Both the position numbers and the translations under genes were made by a program. Shown piece after piece: positions 1-7,443 of a DNA stretch of 51,905 nucleotides (the stretch's first letter is position 1; every line of letters begins with the position of its first letter). The stretch is from Lacrimispora amygdalina (GTDB lineage Bacteria > Bacillota > Clostridia > Lachnospirales > Lachnospiraceae), in NCBI RefSeq assembly GCF_003432035.1, contig NZ_QOHO01000014.1:1-51905 (forward strand). The letters are read 5' to 3'. The notes under the pieces are model-generated. The model ran no database searches, had not been told where the DNA came from, and saw only the letters and a program-made list of their open reading frames with translations.

Positions 1-31
1 TATCATGAATAATTCGGGCTATATTATTAAA

Positions 32-46
32 TAGTAACAATTACTA
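32..46 (+). promoter_or_regulatory. PerR-type operator in front of perR
   Basis: A 7-1-7 dyad, TAGTAACAATTACTA, lies six bases after a -10-like TATATT (20-25) and 32 bases before the perR start. The arms match at 6 of 7 positions. It resembles the PerR/Fur box layout and is 10/15 identical to the box at 512-526. Its position over the likely transcription start suggests negative autoregulation (inference). Confidence 0.6.
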
Positions 47-78
47 CTATAATTATCGTTTACAGAAAAGGAGCGGCC

Positions 79-468
79 ATGAAAACATTAAAGTACAGCC
101 GTCAGCGGGAATCTATTAAGACCTGTTTAATGGCGAGACACGATCACCCCACTGCCGACGCCTTATACACATCGATACGCGAAGAATTCCCCAATATCAG
201 CCTTGGTACCGTCTACCGGAATTTAAATCTTCTGGTGGAACTGGGGGAAATTCAGAAGCTGACCTGTGGAGACGGCGCCGATCACTTTGATGCAGATACA
301 TCACCGCATTATCATTTTGTGTGCAGGAAATGCGGGCAGGTGTATGATCTGCCTATGGAACCAATGGACAGCATTAATCATCTGGCTCAAAAACATGCGG
401 AGGGTCAGGTCGACAGTCACAAGATTTATTTTTACGGCACTTGTAATGATTGTTTGGAAAATAATTGA
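79..468 (+). CDS. perR: Fur-family repressor, PerR type
   Basis: A 129-residue Fur-family metalloregulator. The N-terminal half (about 1-75) is the winged helix with the family motif SLGTVYRNLNLL. The C-terminal half carries the metal-binding stretch HYHFVCRKCG and a second cysteine pair (CNDC), which form the structural Zn(Cys)4 site. In PerR proteins a second Fe/Mn site senses peroxide by histidine oxidation; I assign PerR rather than Fur or Zur mainly because the next two genes are rubrerythrins, known PerR targets in clostridia. GGAGCGG lies upstream of the ATG. A PerR-like box precedes the gene and another precedes the rubrerythrin operon. The Fur-family call is very secure, the PerR subtype fairly so. 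Confidence 0.87.
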   Translation: MKTLKYSRQRESIKTCLMARHDHPTADALYTSIREEFPNISLGTVYRNLNLLVELGEIQKLTCGDGADHFDADTSPHYHFVCRKCGQVYDLPMEPMDSINHLAQKHAEGQVDSHKIYFYGTCNDCLENN

Positions 469-477
469 TAATTTCTC

Positions 478-506
478 TTGACACGGGATAAAACATGTGG
501 TAAATT
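478..506 (+). promoter_or_regulatory. Promoter of the rubrerythrin operon
   Basis: TTGACA (478-483), a 17-base spacer and TAAATT (501-506) form a strong housekeeping promoter 78 bases before the first rubrerythrin start. The PerR-like box begins five bases after the -10. Confidence 0.75.
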
Positions 507-511
507 AATAT

Positions 512-526
512 CAGTAATCATTATTG
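512..526 (+). promoter_or_regulatory. PerR-type operator before rubrerythrins
   Basis: CAGTAATCATTATTG is a 7-1-7 dyad with 6 of 7 arm matches. It sits just downstream of the -10, at or over the expected start site, where a bound repressor would block transcription. Sequence and placement parallel the box at 32-46. Confidence 0.65.
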
Positions 527-583
527 TTATTGATTGCCAAAACATTACAAATAAAAAATTAAAATAAAAGGAGACATGAGATC

Positions 584-1126
584 ATGAAAAAATGGGTTTG
601 TACAGTATGCGGTTATGTTCACGAAGGAGAGACAGCTCCTGAATTCTGTCCAGTATGTAAAGCTGGTTCTGAGAAATTTAAATTACAGGACGAAGATATG
701 TCCTGGGCCTGCGAGCATGAGATTGGTGTAGCTCAGGGTTCTCCTGAAGATATCATGAAGGATTTAAGAGCGAACTTTGAAGGTGAATGTACCGAGGTTG
801 GCATGTACCTTGCCATGTCCAGAGCTGCTCACAGAGAAGGCTATCCTGAAATCGGCTTATATTACGAAAAGGCTGCTCACGAAGAGGCTGAGCATGCTTC
901 CAAGTTTGCTGAATTATTAGGTGAATGTGTATCCTCCAGCACAAAGAAGAATCTGGAATTAAGAGTAGCAGCTGAAAACGGCGCAACAGCAGGCAAATTT
1001 GATCTTGCTAAGCGTGCCAAAGCATTGAACTTAGATGCAATTCATGATACCGTACATGAGATGGCTAAGGATGAAGCACGCCACGGAAAAGCGTTCAAAG
1101 GCTTACTGGAAAGATACTTCGGCTAA
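584..1126 (+). CDS. Reverse rubrerythrin (rubredoxin domain first)
   Basis: A 180-residue non-haem iron peroxidase of the reverse-rubrerythrin type. The rubredoxin domain is at the N terminus, with two CxxC pairs (CTVCGY near residue 6 and CPVC near 22). It is followed by a four-helix ferritin-like diiron domain with paired ExxH-type motifs (EEAEH near 105, DEARH near 165). In Clostridium acetobutylicum such proteins reduce H2O2 and O2 with electrons from NADH-rubredoxin reductase and are PerR-controlled. The classical rubrerythrin gene starts 29 bases downstream, so the two probably form one operon. AAGGAG lies ten bases before the chosen ATG; an earlier ATG runs into a stop within four codons. 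Confidence 0.9.
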   Translation: MKKWVCTVCGYVHEGETAPEFCPVCKAGSEKFKLQDEDMSWACEHEIGVAQGSPEDIMKDLRANFEGECTEVGMYLAMSRAAHREGYPEIGLYYEKAAHEEAEHASKFAELLGECVSSSTKKNLELRVAAENGATAGKFDLAKRAKALNLDAIHDTVHEMAKDEARHGKAFKGLLERYFG

Positions 1127-1155
1127 ATCCATTTTCAAACAGGAGGGTTTTTGCG

Positions 1156-1692
1156 ATGTCTAAATATGCGGGTACAAAAACAGAACAGAATTTAAAGGAT
1201 GCATTTGCCGGTGAGTCCATGGCAAGAAATAAATATACTTTTTATGCATCTGCTGCAAAAAAAGCCGGATATGAGCAGATGGCTGCGTTATATCTGGAAA
1301 CTGCAGACCAGGAGAAGGAGCATGCCAAGATGTGGTTCAAAGAACTGCACGGCATCGGCACTCCACAAGAGAACCTTGTGGATGCTGCAGAAGGTGAAAA
1401 CTACGAATGGACTGATATGTATAAGAGAATGGCTGAAGAGGCCAGATCAGAAGGGTTCACAGAGCTTGCACTGAAGTTTGAATTTGTCGGCAAGGTAGAA
1501 GCCGCTCATGAAAAGAGATATTTAAAGCTGTTGGACAGCTTAAAGAATGATAAAACCTTTAAGGGCGATGCTCCCCTTGGCTGGAAGTGCCGTAACTGCG
1601 GTTATATCCATGAGGGTGCGGATGCACCTGAGATTTGTCCGGTATGCGCTCATCCGAAAGCCTATTTTGAAAGAAAAGCTGAAAATTACTAA
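1156..1692 (+). CDS. rbr: Rubrerythrin
   Basis: A 178-residue classical rubrerythrin, a cytoplasmic peroxide-scavenging enzyme. The ferritin-like diiron domain comes first: ESMARNKY near residue 15 and DQEKEH near 50 give the first ligands, and a second E/ExxH pair (EAAHEKRY) lies near 115. The C-terminal rubredoxin domain has CRNCGY and CPVC pairs from about residue 140. Length and domain order are normal for the family. AGGAGG precedes the start at good spacing. It follows the reverse rubrerythrin, and a strong hairpin at 1730-1769 closes the operon. Confidence 0.93.
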   Translation: MSKYAGTKTEQNLKDAFAGESMARNKYTFYASAAKKAGYEQMAALYLETADQEKEHAKMWFKELHGIGTPQENLVDAAEGENYEWTDMYKRMAEEARSEGFTELALKFEFVGKVEAAHEKRYLKLLDSLKNDKTFKGDAPLGWKCRNCGYIHEGADAPEICPVCAHPKAYFERKAENY

Positions 1693-1729
1693 AGCACTGC
1701 CGTAAACTCTCCGTTACAGGCAGAAATTT

Positions 1730-1769
1730 GGCAGAAGTCATAAGAGACCAGACTCTTTTGACTTCTGCC
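1730..1769. terminator. Bidirectional terminator hairpin
   Basis: GGCAGAAGTCA and TGACTTCTGCC form a perfect 11-bp stem, with a further AAGAG/CTCTT pairing inside. It lies between the convergent rbr and glycosyltransferase genes and probably ends both transcripts. Confidence 0.75.
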
Positions 1770-1783
1770 ACGTTTTATATCCC

Positions 1784-2815
1784 CTAATCTCTTAACGCTT
1801 CCTTCTCCACTGCATTCTGGGCAAGTTCCTGATACAGCTTTGACTGTGTGATATCTCCTGACAGTTCGTAACATCTGGCGAGCTTAAGAAGAGGAAGTTC
1901 CTTTGAATACCTGATATTCAGTTCACATTCCGTTTCATAAGCTGCGTTATAAAACCAGATCACTGCTTCCTGCAAATCTCCCATTTCCATAAAATACTCT
2001 CCGACATCGTAACAGACCTCCGCGCTTGCTTTCCCGCAGGCAACATTTTTCAGTGCATTTTTTAAGATCTGGGCTCCATCCTGCTTAATCCTTCCGCATC
2101 TTGTCAAAACACACTGTATGATTTTTAACTCTTCTTCTGCCCTGTCTTCTGACAACAGGCTGGTAAAATAATCTTCCGCTTCCAGAAAATCCTGATCCTC
2201 TCCGGAAATAAACAATTCTCTGGCATACATGGAACGAAGCTTCTTAGAGAGAGGAATTCCTTTTGTTATAAGCTTTCTGAAAATACCAAAATCACGCTTT
2301 GAATGATTACCCTCCGGCATATGTATAATTTCGATTTCGCTGTCAAATATGACCGGATCTAACCGGACTGTCTCATGAACCGGATCCTGCCACTCAAATC
2401 TGCGGTTTCTTTTAAATAATTTGGGGCGGTACTCGCAATCAAAGTTATACGTTGTATTAAACTGCAGCTGATTGGTGTATTTCATTTGCACGATTTCTAT
2501 CTCGGGCAGGATACATTGCTTTAAATCCATAAACCGCTTTCTGTTTTCCTCATCAATGACCTCATCGGCATCCGCCACATAGATATAATCCATCTCTGCT
2601 TTTTCAAAAGAAAAATTTCTTGCTGCAGCAAAATCATCCACCCAGGTAAAATCAAAGATTCTGCACCCAAACTGTTTTCCGATCTCTTTTGTTCTGTCTG
2701 TTGATCCGGTATCTACAAGAACTATCTCATCAACCAGATCTTTCAGGCTTAAAAGACAGCGGGCCAATACGTTTTCTTCATTTTTTACAATCAGGCATGC
2801 ACTGACAGTAATCAT
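1784..2815 (-). CDS. Family 2 glycosyltransferase with TPR-like tail
   Basis: A 343-residue cytoplasmic protein. The N terminus (about 1-110) is a GT-A fold: SACLIVKNEE, then VDTGSTDRT for nucleotide-sugar binding and the DxD-like ADADE near residue 82. The C-terminal third is helical with TPR-like spacing (for example ASAEVCYDVGEYFMEMGDLQEAVIWFYNAAY). This matches the SunS/TPR class of GT2 enzymes, which glycosylate peptides or cell-surface molecules; the acceptor cannot be read from the sequence. It follows the M20 peptidase by 29 bases on the same strand and is probably co-transcribed with it. The terminator at 1730-1769 lies just beyond its stop. Confidence 0.78.
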   Translation of the reverse strand: MITVSACLIVKNEENVLARCLLSLKDLVDEIVLVDTGSTDRTKEIGKQFGCRIFDFTWVDDFAAARNFSFEKAEMDYIYVADADEVIDEENRKRFMDLKQCILPEIEIVQMKYTNQLQFNTTYNFDCEYRPKLFKRNRRFEWQDPVHETVRLDPVIFDSEIEIIHMPEGNHSKRDFGIFRKLITKGIPLSKKLRSMYARELFISGEDQDFLEAEDYFTSLLSEDRAEEELKIIQCVLTRCGRIKQDGAQILKNALKNVACGKASAEVCYDVGEYFMEMGDLQEAVIWFYNAAYETECELNIRYSKELPLLKLARCYELSGDITQSKLYQELAQNAVEKEALRD

Positions 2816-2844
2816 CTTCTTTGTACCTCATCTCTTTCATTTTA

Positions 2845-3984
2845 TTAAAAACAGGATAATATCAGTTCAAATACAACGCGGTACCCTTCTTTTAAACTGG
2901 CAATATCAACCCATTCCTGACGCGTATGGGCTCCGCCTCCTCTGACAGCCCCAAAACAGATACTGGGAATTCCCTGTGAGAGGGGAATATTGCAGTCTGT
3001 AGAACCGCATCCCTTCTGAGGCTTAGTTCCTGTATGCTTTTTTACCACTTCTAAAACCTTATTGATCATATGCTCCTGCTTTATGGGATCGACTCCACTG
3101 CTGCAGGGGCGCTCACCCACGAGAACTGTGTTTACTTCTACCTGATTCGTCCGGCAGCTTTCTGCAACAGCCATAAAATGCTGCTCCATAAACTCCAGAT
3201 CTTCCATGCTGTCTGACCGGAATTCATAAAGCATCTTTGCCTGCTGGGCAATGGTGTTAACTGAGGTCCCCCCAGAAATGGTTCCCACATTATAGGTGGT
3301 TTTCGTCTTTGTTTCCGGGACCCTTAATGTATAGAGGGTGTCAATCATGGAAGCCAGACAGGCAATTGCATTGCGGTTCCCGAATTTCGTAAAAGAATGT
3401 CCGCCTTCTGTCAATACCTCCACCTCATATCTTCTGGAGCCTACGGCATCCGTTGTGATACGGTCCATATAGCCGTCTATGGAATAGAATTCTCTGATCC
3501 GGTCTCCATACTCCTTGACAATCTGCCTGGAACCTTTTAGATTTCCAAGACCTTCCTCTCCTGCGTTGGCAATGAGAAGCAGTCCGCAGTCCGGGGGAGT
3601 GATTTTTTTACCGGCTATGTATTTGGCACACATAAGAAGTGCACATAGATTGGCCGTATCATCTCCGATTCCGGGAGCTTTTATTCTTCCGCCTTCAACC
3701 ACAACAGGCAGAGGCGCTGTATCGGGAAAGACCACATCTGTGTGGGTCATAAATACAACAACAGGGTTGTCTTTGGTACATCCTATGGGATAGACCACAT
3801 TAAGAGCCGAATCAATATAGACATTTTCCGCCCCCTGGCTTAACAGCCAGTCCCGGCAGTACTCAGCTCTTTTTTCTTCCTGATTGGAAGGTGCAGGTAT
3901 CTTTCCGAGTGTCAGCAAAAGCTCATAAGTCTCGCTGCTGTGCTCCTCAATATAATCCAGTATTTCCAATGATAACTGATCCAT
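2845..3984 (-). CDS. M20-family metallopeptidase
   Basis: A 379-residue zinc-dependent exopeptidase or amidohydrolase of the M20 family (PepT/ArgE/CPG2 type). Metal and catalytic motifs are visible: HTDVVF near residue 81, GIGDDTANLCAL near 110 for the bridging aspartate, ANAGEEGLG near 140 for the catalytic Glu and next ligand, and AHTRQEW near the C terminus for the last histidine. The dimerisation lid lies between, with GGHSFTKFGNRNA near 195. No signal peptide is seen, so it should act in the cytoplasm, probably on small peptides; the substrate is unknown. GGAGGG precedes the start. A terminator at 4064-4097 separates it from the FAH-family gene. Confidence 0.85.
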   Translation of the reverse strand: MDQLSLEILDYIEEHSSETYELLLTLGKIPAPSNQEEKRAEYCRDWLLSQGAENVYIDSALNVVYPIGCTKDNPVVVFMTHTDVVFPDTAPLPVVVEGGRIKAPGIGDDTANLCALLMCAKYIAGKKITPPDCGLLLIANAGEEGLGNLKGSRQIVKEYGDRIREFYSIDGYMDRITTDAVGSRRYEVEVLTEGGHSFTKFGNRNAIACLASMIDTLYTLRVPETKTKTTYNVGTISGGTSVNTIAQQAKMLYEFRSDSMEDLEFMEQHFMAVAESCRTNQVEVNTVLVGERPCSSGVDPIKQEHMINKVLEVVKKHTGTKPQKGCGSTDCNIPLSQGIPSICFGAVRGGGAHTRQEWVDIASLKEGYRVVFELILSCF

Positions 3985-4063
3985 TGTTTATCCCTCCGTT
4001 TTTATATATTTTATCACTTTTATCCGCTTTGTACAGCAGGTTTGATTTTACCGGGTAGAGAAA

Positions 4064-4097
4064 AAGTGTACAACGGCAGATATGCAACTGTACACTT
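4064..4097 (-). terminator. Terminator after the glpP/FAH transcript
   Basis: AAGTGTACA and TGTACACTT pair perfectly over a 16-base loop. On the minus strand the stem is followed by TTTCTC. It lies 23 bases beyond the stop of the FAH-family gene. Confidence 0.7.
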
Positions 4098-4119
4098 CAA
4101 ATAATTCTAATTTATTCTA

Positions 4120-5019
4120 TTATATGACGCGGTTTTTAATGGAACCAATTTCTTCTATTATGCATTCCACTTCGTCACCAACTGACAGAAATGCAGGGGG
4201 ATTAAAGCCCATTCCCACCCCTTTTGGTGTTCCGGTGGATATAATTGTTCCGGCCTTCAGCGTCATTCCTCTTGACAGTTCACTGATGATGTGATCGATT
4301 TGAAATATCATCAGACGTGTATTGCTGTCCTGCCTCAGTTCTCCGTTTACCTTTGACTGAATGGATAGCTCAGGCGGATAGGAAATGGAATTGGATGTGA
4401 GAATACAAGGGCCCATGGGAGTGAATCCGTCCAGGCTTTTTCCGAAATACCACTGCTTGTGAGCTGTCTGTATATTACGTGCGCTCACGTCGTTGATGAT
4501 GGTATAACCAAATATATAATCTGCTGCCTTCTCTGCAGGCACATCTTTTGCGTCTTTTCCCATAATGACAGCTAACTCTGCTTCATAATCCAGGCTGTCC
4601 ACCATATCACAGTGACTTAATATATCACCATAAGGGGCCACTGCTTCATTCACTCTCTTGGAGAAGTAGACTGCATAATTTCTTTCTCTGTCAAACGCCT
4701 CTTTTTTATAGCGCGCTGACTCCTCGGCATGTTCCATGTAATTAAGACCCAGACAGATAATATCCTGATCTGGTGTCAGAATTGGGGCCAGAAGGGTGAC
4801 TTCTTTCATCATAGCCGCTCCTACGATGTTGCTGCTGTAAGGATCCAGCCCAGATGCATGTTCAAGCAAGTCCCGTTCTGACTGGCTCAGTCCCTTTACA
4901 ACTTCCAGCATCTCTCTGTATTCCATACCGAAGGCCTTCAGAGGGAAAACCCACATCCCATCCCTGCTCACGACTCCGATATCTCTTCTACGGTCAACCT
5001 CGTAAGTAACTAATTTCAT
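4120..5019 (-). CDS. Fumarylacetoacetate hydrolase-family protein
   Basis: A 299-residue member of the FAH superfamily, which cleaves or hydrates acyl-ketone or 2-keto acid substrates with Mg2+ or Mn2+. The C-terminal two thirds hold the catalytic domain: DYEAELAVIMGK near residue 145 with the acidic metal ligands, NDVSARNIQ near 180, GKSLDGFTPMGP near 200 and TGTPKGVGMG near 265. The N-terminal 80 residues are the usual FAH N domain. The true substrate is unknown; many bacterial members are oxaloacetate decarboxylases or acylpyruvases. It starts 12 bases after glpP and should share its promoter, an odd pairing with a glycerol regulator. Confidence 0.85.
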   Translation of the reverse strand: MKLVTYEVDRRRDIGVVSRDGMWVFPLKAFGMEYREMLEVVKGLSQSERDLLEHASGLDPYSSNIVGAAMMKEVTLLAPILTPDQDIICLGLNYMEHAEESARYKKEAFDRERNYAVYFSKRVNEAVAPYGDILSHCDMVDSLDYEAELAVIMGKDAKDVPAEKAADYIFGYTIINDVSARNIQTAHKQWYFGKSLDGFTPMGPCILTSNSISYPPELSIQSKVNGELRQDSNTRLMIFQIDHIISELSRGMTLKAGTIISTGTPKGVGMGFNPPAFLSVGDEVECIIEEIGSIKNRVI

Positions 5020-5031
5020 AAAATCCTCCTT

Positions 5032-5592
5032 TTACATGAACCATAACTCTTCCCTGGTGGTAGAGATCGCATCTGCTCCTGCGTGAAAAGCAGCCATGAT
5101 ATCCTTCTTGTCCGATATCAGCCCGCCGGCGATGATAGGAATGTTGGTATATCTGCGGATCTCTTCCAGTGCTTTGGGCATGACTCCAGGCATGATTTCA
5201 ACCATATCCGGATGGAAGGTGTCAATCTGCTTTTTTGTCGTACTCATGGCAAGCGAATCGATGATAAAAGTTCTCTGAATCCCGAATAATCCCAATTCCA
5301 CCGCACGCTTTACAAGCAGCGGCTTCGTACTGATGATTCCGTCAGCACAGGTATTTTCCTTAATGAAATCTACCACGATCTCTTTTGAACTGAGACCATG
5401 GGTCAGATCTGCATGTACCATGGCGTACTTTCCATGCTCTTTTATCTGCCGTACGATGTTTCCGATGTTTAAAATACTTCCGTATAGAACAAACACGACC
5501 TGGCACTCTGACTCAAAGCACCGCTTCAGCCCGCCTTCATCCTTTACCGCCGCAATCACCGGAGATGCCTCCAGCAGCTCAATTGCTTTCAT
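5032..5592 (-). CDS. glpP: Glycerol-3-phosphate responsive antiterminator GlpP
   Basis: A 186-residue TIM-barrel-like protein of the GlpP family. In Bacillus subtilis GlpP binds glycerol 3-phosphate and prevents termination in glp mRNA leaders. Family features visible here are the opening LLEASPVIAAVKDEGGL, VHADLTHGLSS near residue 60, the ADGIISTKP segment near 83, and PIIAGGLISDKKD with GADAISTTREELW at the C terminus. Length is normal. It has its own promoter (5633-5661), separated from the glycerol catabolic operon upstream by a terminator. Two leader terminators in that operon are its likely RNA targets. The FAH-family gene follows in the same transcript. Confidence 0.93.
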   Translation of the reverse strand: MKAIELLEASPVIAAVKDEGGLKRCFESECQVVFVLYGSILNIGNIVRQIKEHGKYAMVHADLTHGLSSKEIVVDFIKENTCADGIISTKPLLVKRAVELGLFGIQRTFIIDSLAMSTTKKQIDTFHPDMVEIMPGVMPKALEEIRRYTNIPIIAGGLISDKKDIMAAFHAGADAISTTREELWFM

Positions 5593-5632
5593 TTTTATCC
5601 CTCCGCACCCAAAAAACTATGGATCTTGTTCT

Positions 5633-5661
5633 ACTTTATCAATCCTGACCACCACCGTCAA
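5633..5661 (-). promoter_or_regulatory. glpP promoter
   Basis: On the minus strand TTGACG, 17 bases, then TAAAGT, ending about 40 bases before the glpP start. It lies after the terminator of the glycerol operon, giving glpP independent expression. Confidence 0.6.
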
Positions 5662-5745
5662 GAAATTTTTTTGTCTTTCTTTATTTTCTTTCGAAAGTAA
5701 AGTCTCTTTCCATTCTTTTCCCGCAGATGACTGATTAAAATAAAC

Positions 5746-5798
5746 CCGCAGCAAAGGCGCTTTTGACCCAAAGGGAAATCGGGCGGCATTTGCTGCGG
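5746..5798 (-). terminator. Terminator of the glycerol operon
   Basis: CCGCAGCAAA and TTTGCTGCGG form a perfect 10-bp stem. On the minus strand it is followed by GGGTTTATTTT. It lies 15 bases beyond the stop of the DUF1667 gene. Confidence 0.8.
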
Positions 5799-5812
5799 AT
5801 TTTACTGATCAA

Positions 5813-6175
5813 TTATGATCTTTTTACATTTCTTGCGGCTACGATAGATACTCCGGTACCAGCACAGTTTTCAATGATTATATCTCCGATGGCAACCGGG
5901 GCTTGAACGGAGGCATTTTGAATTTCTTTCATACAATCAAATATTTTGCCTTTTGGAATATCTGTTTTTGTTTTTACAGGTACCATGGCAAATTCTCCGT
6001 CAACCACTCTTACAGTAGATGTTACCACCCTGGTCGGGCTTAAGACTTCTTTCTCCCCGTACTCTGCACCTCTTGCACAGGAATTTCCAGTCACAGTCAC
6101 TGCACCGTTTTCGATACGTACGGTCAAAGGGCAGCCCAGGGGACAGCAGATACAGATCAGTTCACGTTCTTCCAT
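5813..6175 (-). CDS. DUF1667 protein of the glycerol dehydrogenase operon
   Basis: A 120-residue protein with an N-terminal cysteine cluster (CICCPLGCPL from residue 8, then a cysteine in NSCARG near 33) that probably binds an iron-sulfur cluster or zinc. DUF1667 proteins are regularly encoded beside FAD-dependent glycerol-3-phosphate dehydrogenase-like genes in Firmicutes. It starts one base after the stop of the upstream oxidoreductase, suggesting translational coupling. Its role is unproven; a small electron-transfer or assembly subunit, loosely analogous to the third subunit of anaerobic GlpABC, is an inference from context. Confidence 0.8.
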   Translation of the reverse strand: MEERELICICCPLGCPLTVRIENGAVTVTGNSCARGAEYGEKEVLSPTRVVTSTVRVVDGEFAMVPVKTKTDIPKGKIFDCMKEIQNASVQAPVAIGDIIIENCAGTGVSIVAARNVKRS

Positions 6176-6176
6176 T

Positions 6177-7442
6177 TTAATCCTCCTCTGTGCAGATTAC
6201 GATTTCTGCCAAATCCGGATATTTCTCCAGACTTTCTTTCTTTATTGCTACCTGCTCCATCTCTCCTGGTGCAAGGACCTTTTTCTTTTTGTGATAAACC
6301 CGTTCATCGCCATAATAAATGCTGATATAGCGGTCCCGGTACACGTCTGAAACACGGAAACGGATCTTCCACTGATCTGCATCGGAGTCCCTGTTCACAT
6401 ACTGGGGAACTGTATAGCGGACACCGTTTACAGCACGGATCCTGATATCGGAAGAAGCGGTTTCCTGTTTTCGGGAACCTGCAAAGGCTGCCGCACTTCT
6501 TCCTGCAAGAGCAGCCTCTTCGGAAACATAATCCACCAGATCATGAACATGGAGTACATTACCGCAGGCAAACACTCCGCTTATGCTGGTCTCCAGACGG
6601 TCATTGACCACTGGACCGCCAGTAATCTGGTCAAGATCGACTCCGGCGCTTTTTGACAGCTCATTTTCCGGAATCAGCCCTACAGACAAAAGAAGTGTGT
6701 CGCAGGAATAATATTCCTCGGTTCCGGGTATGGGCCTGCGCTTTTCATCCACTGCAGCAAGCGTAACTCCGGTTACCCGCTCTTTTCCATGAATCTCTAT
6801 CACCGTATGGCTTAATTTCAACGGAATTCCATAGTCATCGAGGCACTGCACGATGTTTCTCTTTAACCCGCCGGAATAAGGCATAAGCTCTGCAACCACC
6901 TTTACCTTGGCACCTTCCAGAGTCATACGTCTTGCCATAATAAGGCCGATGTCTCCTGACCCCAGTATCACCACTTCTTTTCCCACTTCATAACCGTCTA
7001 AGTTCATGAGGCGCTGGGCAGTTCCTGCGGAATAGATACCTGCCGGACGATATCCCGGTATATTAAGGGCTCCCCTCGGGCGTTCCCTGCAGCCCATGGC
7101 CAGGATCACAGCACCTGCTTTTATCTGGATTAAACCCTCTTCCCGGTTAATAACCGTCAGTACCCTGTCACTGCTGATAGAAAGAACCATGGTGTTTAGT
7201 TTATACGGAATTTGTTCCTTTTCAACCATGTCAATGTAGCGGGACGCATATTCCGGTCCTGTCAGTTCTTCTTTAAATGTATGAAGTCCAAATCCGTTAT
7301 GAATGCACTGATTTAAAATACCACCCAGGTGACCTTCCCGTTCCAGAATCAGTATATCCTCAGTGCCCGCTTTCCTTGCAGCCGCAGCCGCAGCCAGACC
7401 TGCAGGACCTCCTCCGATAATAACGATATCATGCTCTGTCAT
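6177..7442 (-). CDS. FAD/NAD(P)-dependent oxidoreductase, glycerol operon
   Basis: A 421-residue pyridine nucleotide-disulfide oxidoreductase-like flavoprotein. The FAD Rossmann motif is GGGPAGLAAAAAARKAG near residue 10. A second nucleotide-binding motif, GSGDIGLIMARRM, lies near 160, and the second FAD contact GVFACGNVLHVHD near 285. It lacks a clear redox-active CxxC pair of the thioredoxin reductase type. It lies one base from the genes on either side (dehydrogenase upstream, DUF1667 downstream), so the three probably form a complex oxidising glycerol 3-phosphate and passing electrons to NAD or another carrier. The exact acceptor is an inference. Confidence 0.85.
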   Translation of the reverse strand: MTEHDIVIIGGGPAGLAAAAAARKAGTEDILILEREGHLGGILNQCIHNGFGLHTFKEELTGPEYASRYIDMVEKEQIPYKLNTMVLSISSDRVLTVINREEGLIQIKAGAVILAMGCRERPRGALNIPGYRPAGIYSAGTAQRLMNLDGYEVGKEVVILGSGDIGLIMARRMTLEGAKVKVVAELMPYSGGLKRNIVQCLDDYGIPLKLSHTVIEIHGKERVTGVTLAAVDEKRRPIPGTEEYYSCDTLLLSVGLIPENELSKSAGVDLDQITGGPVVNDRLETSISGVFACGNVLHVHDLVDYVSEEAALAGRSAAAFAGSRKQETASSDIRIRAVNGVRYTVPQYVNRDSDADQWKIRFRVSDVYRDRYISIYYGDERVYHKKKKVLAPGEMEQVAIKKESLEKYPDLAEIVICTEED

Positions 7443-7443
7443 G

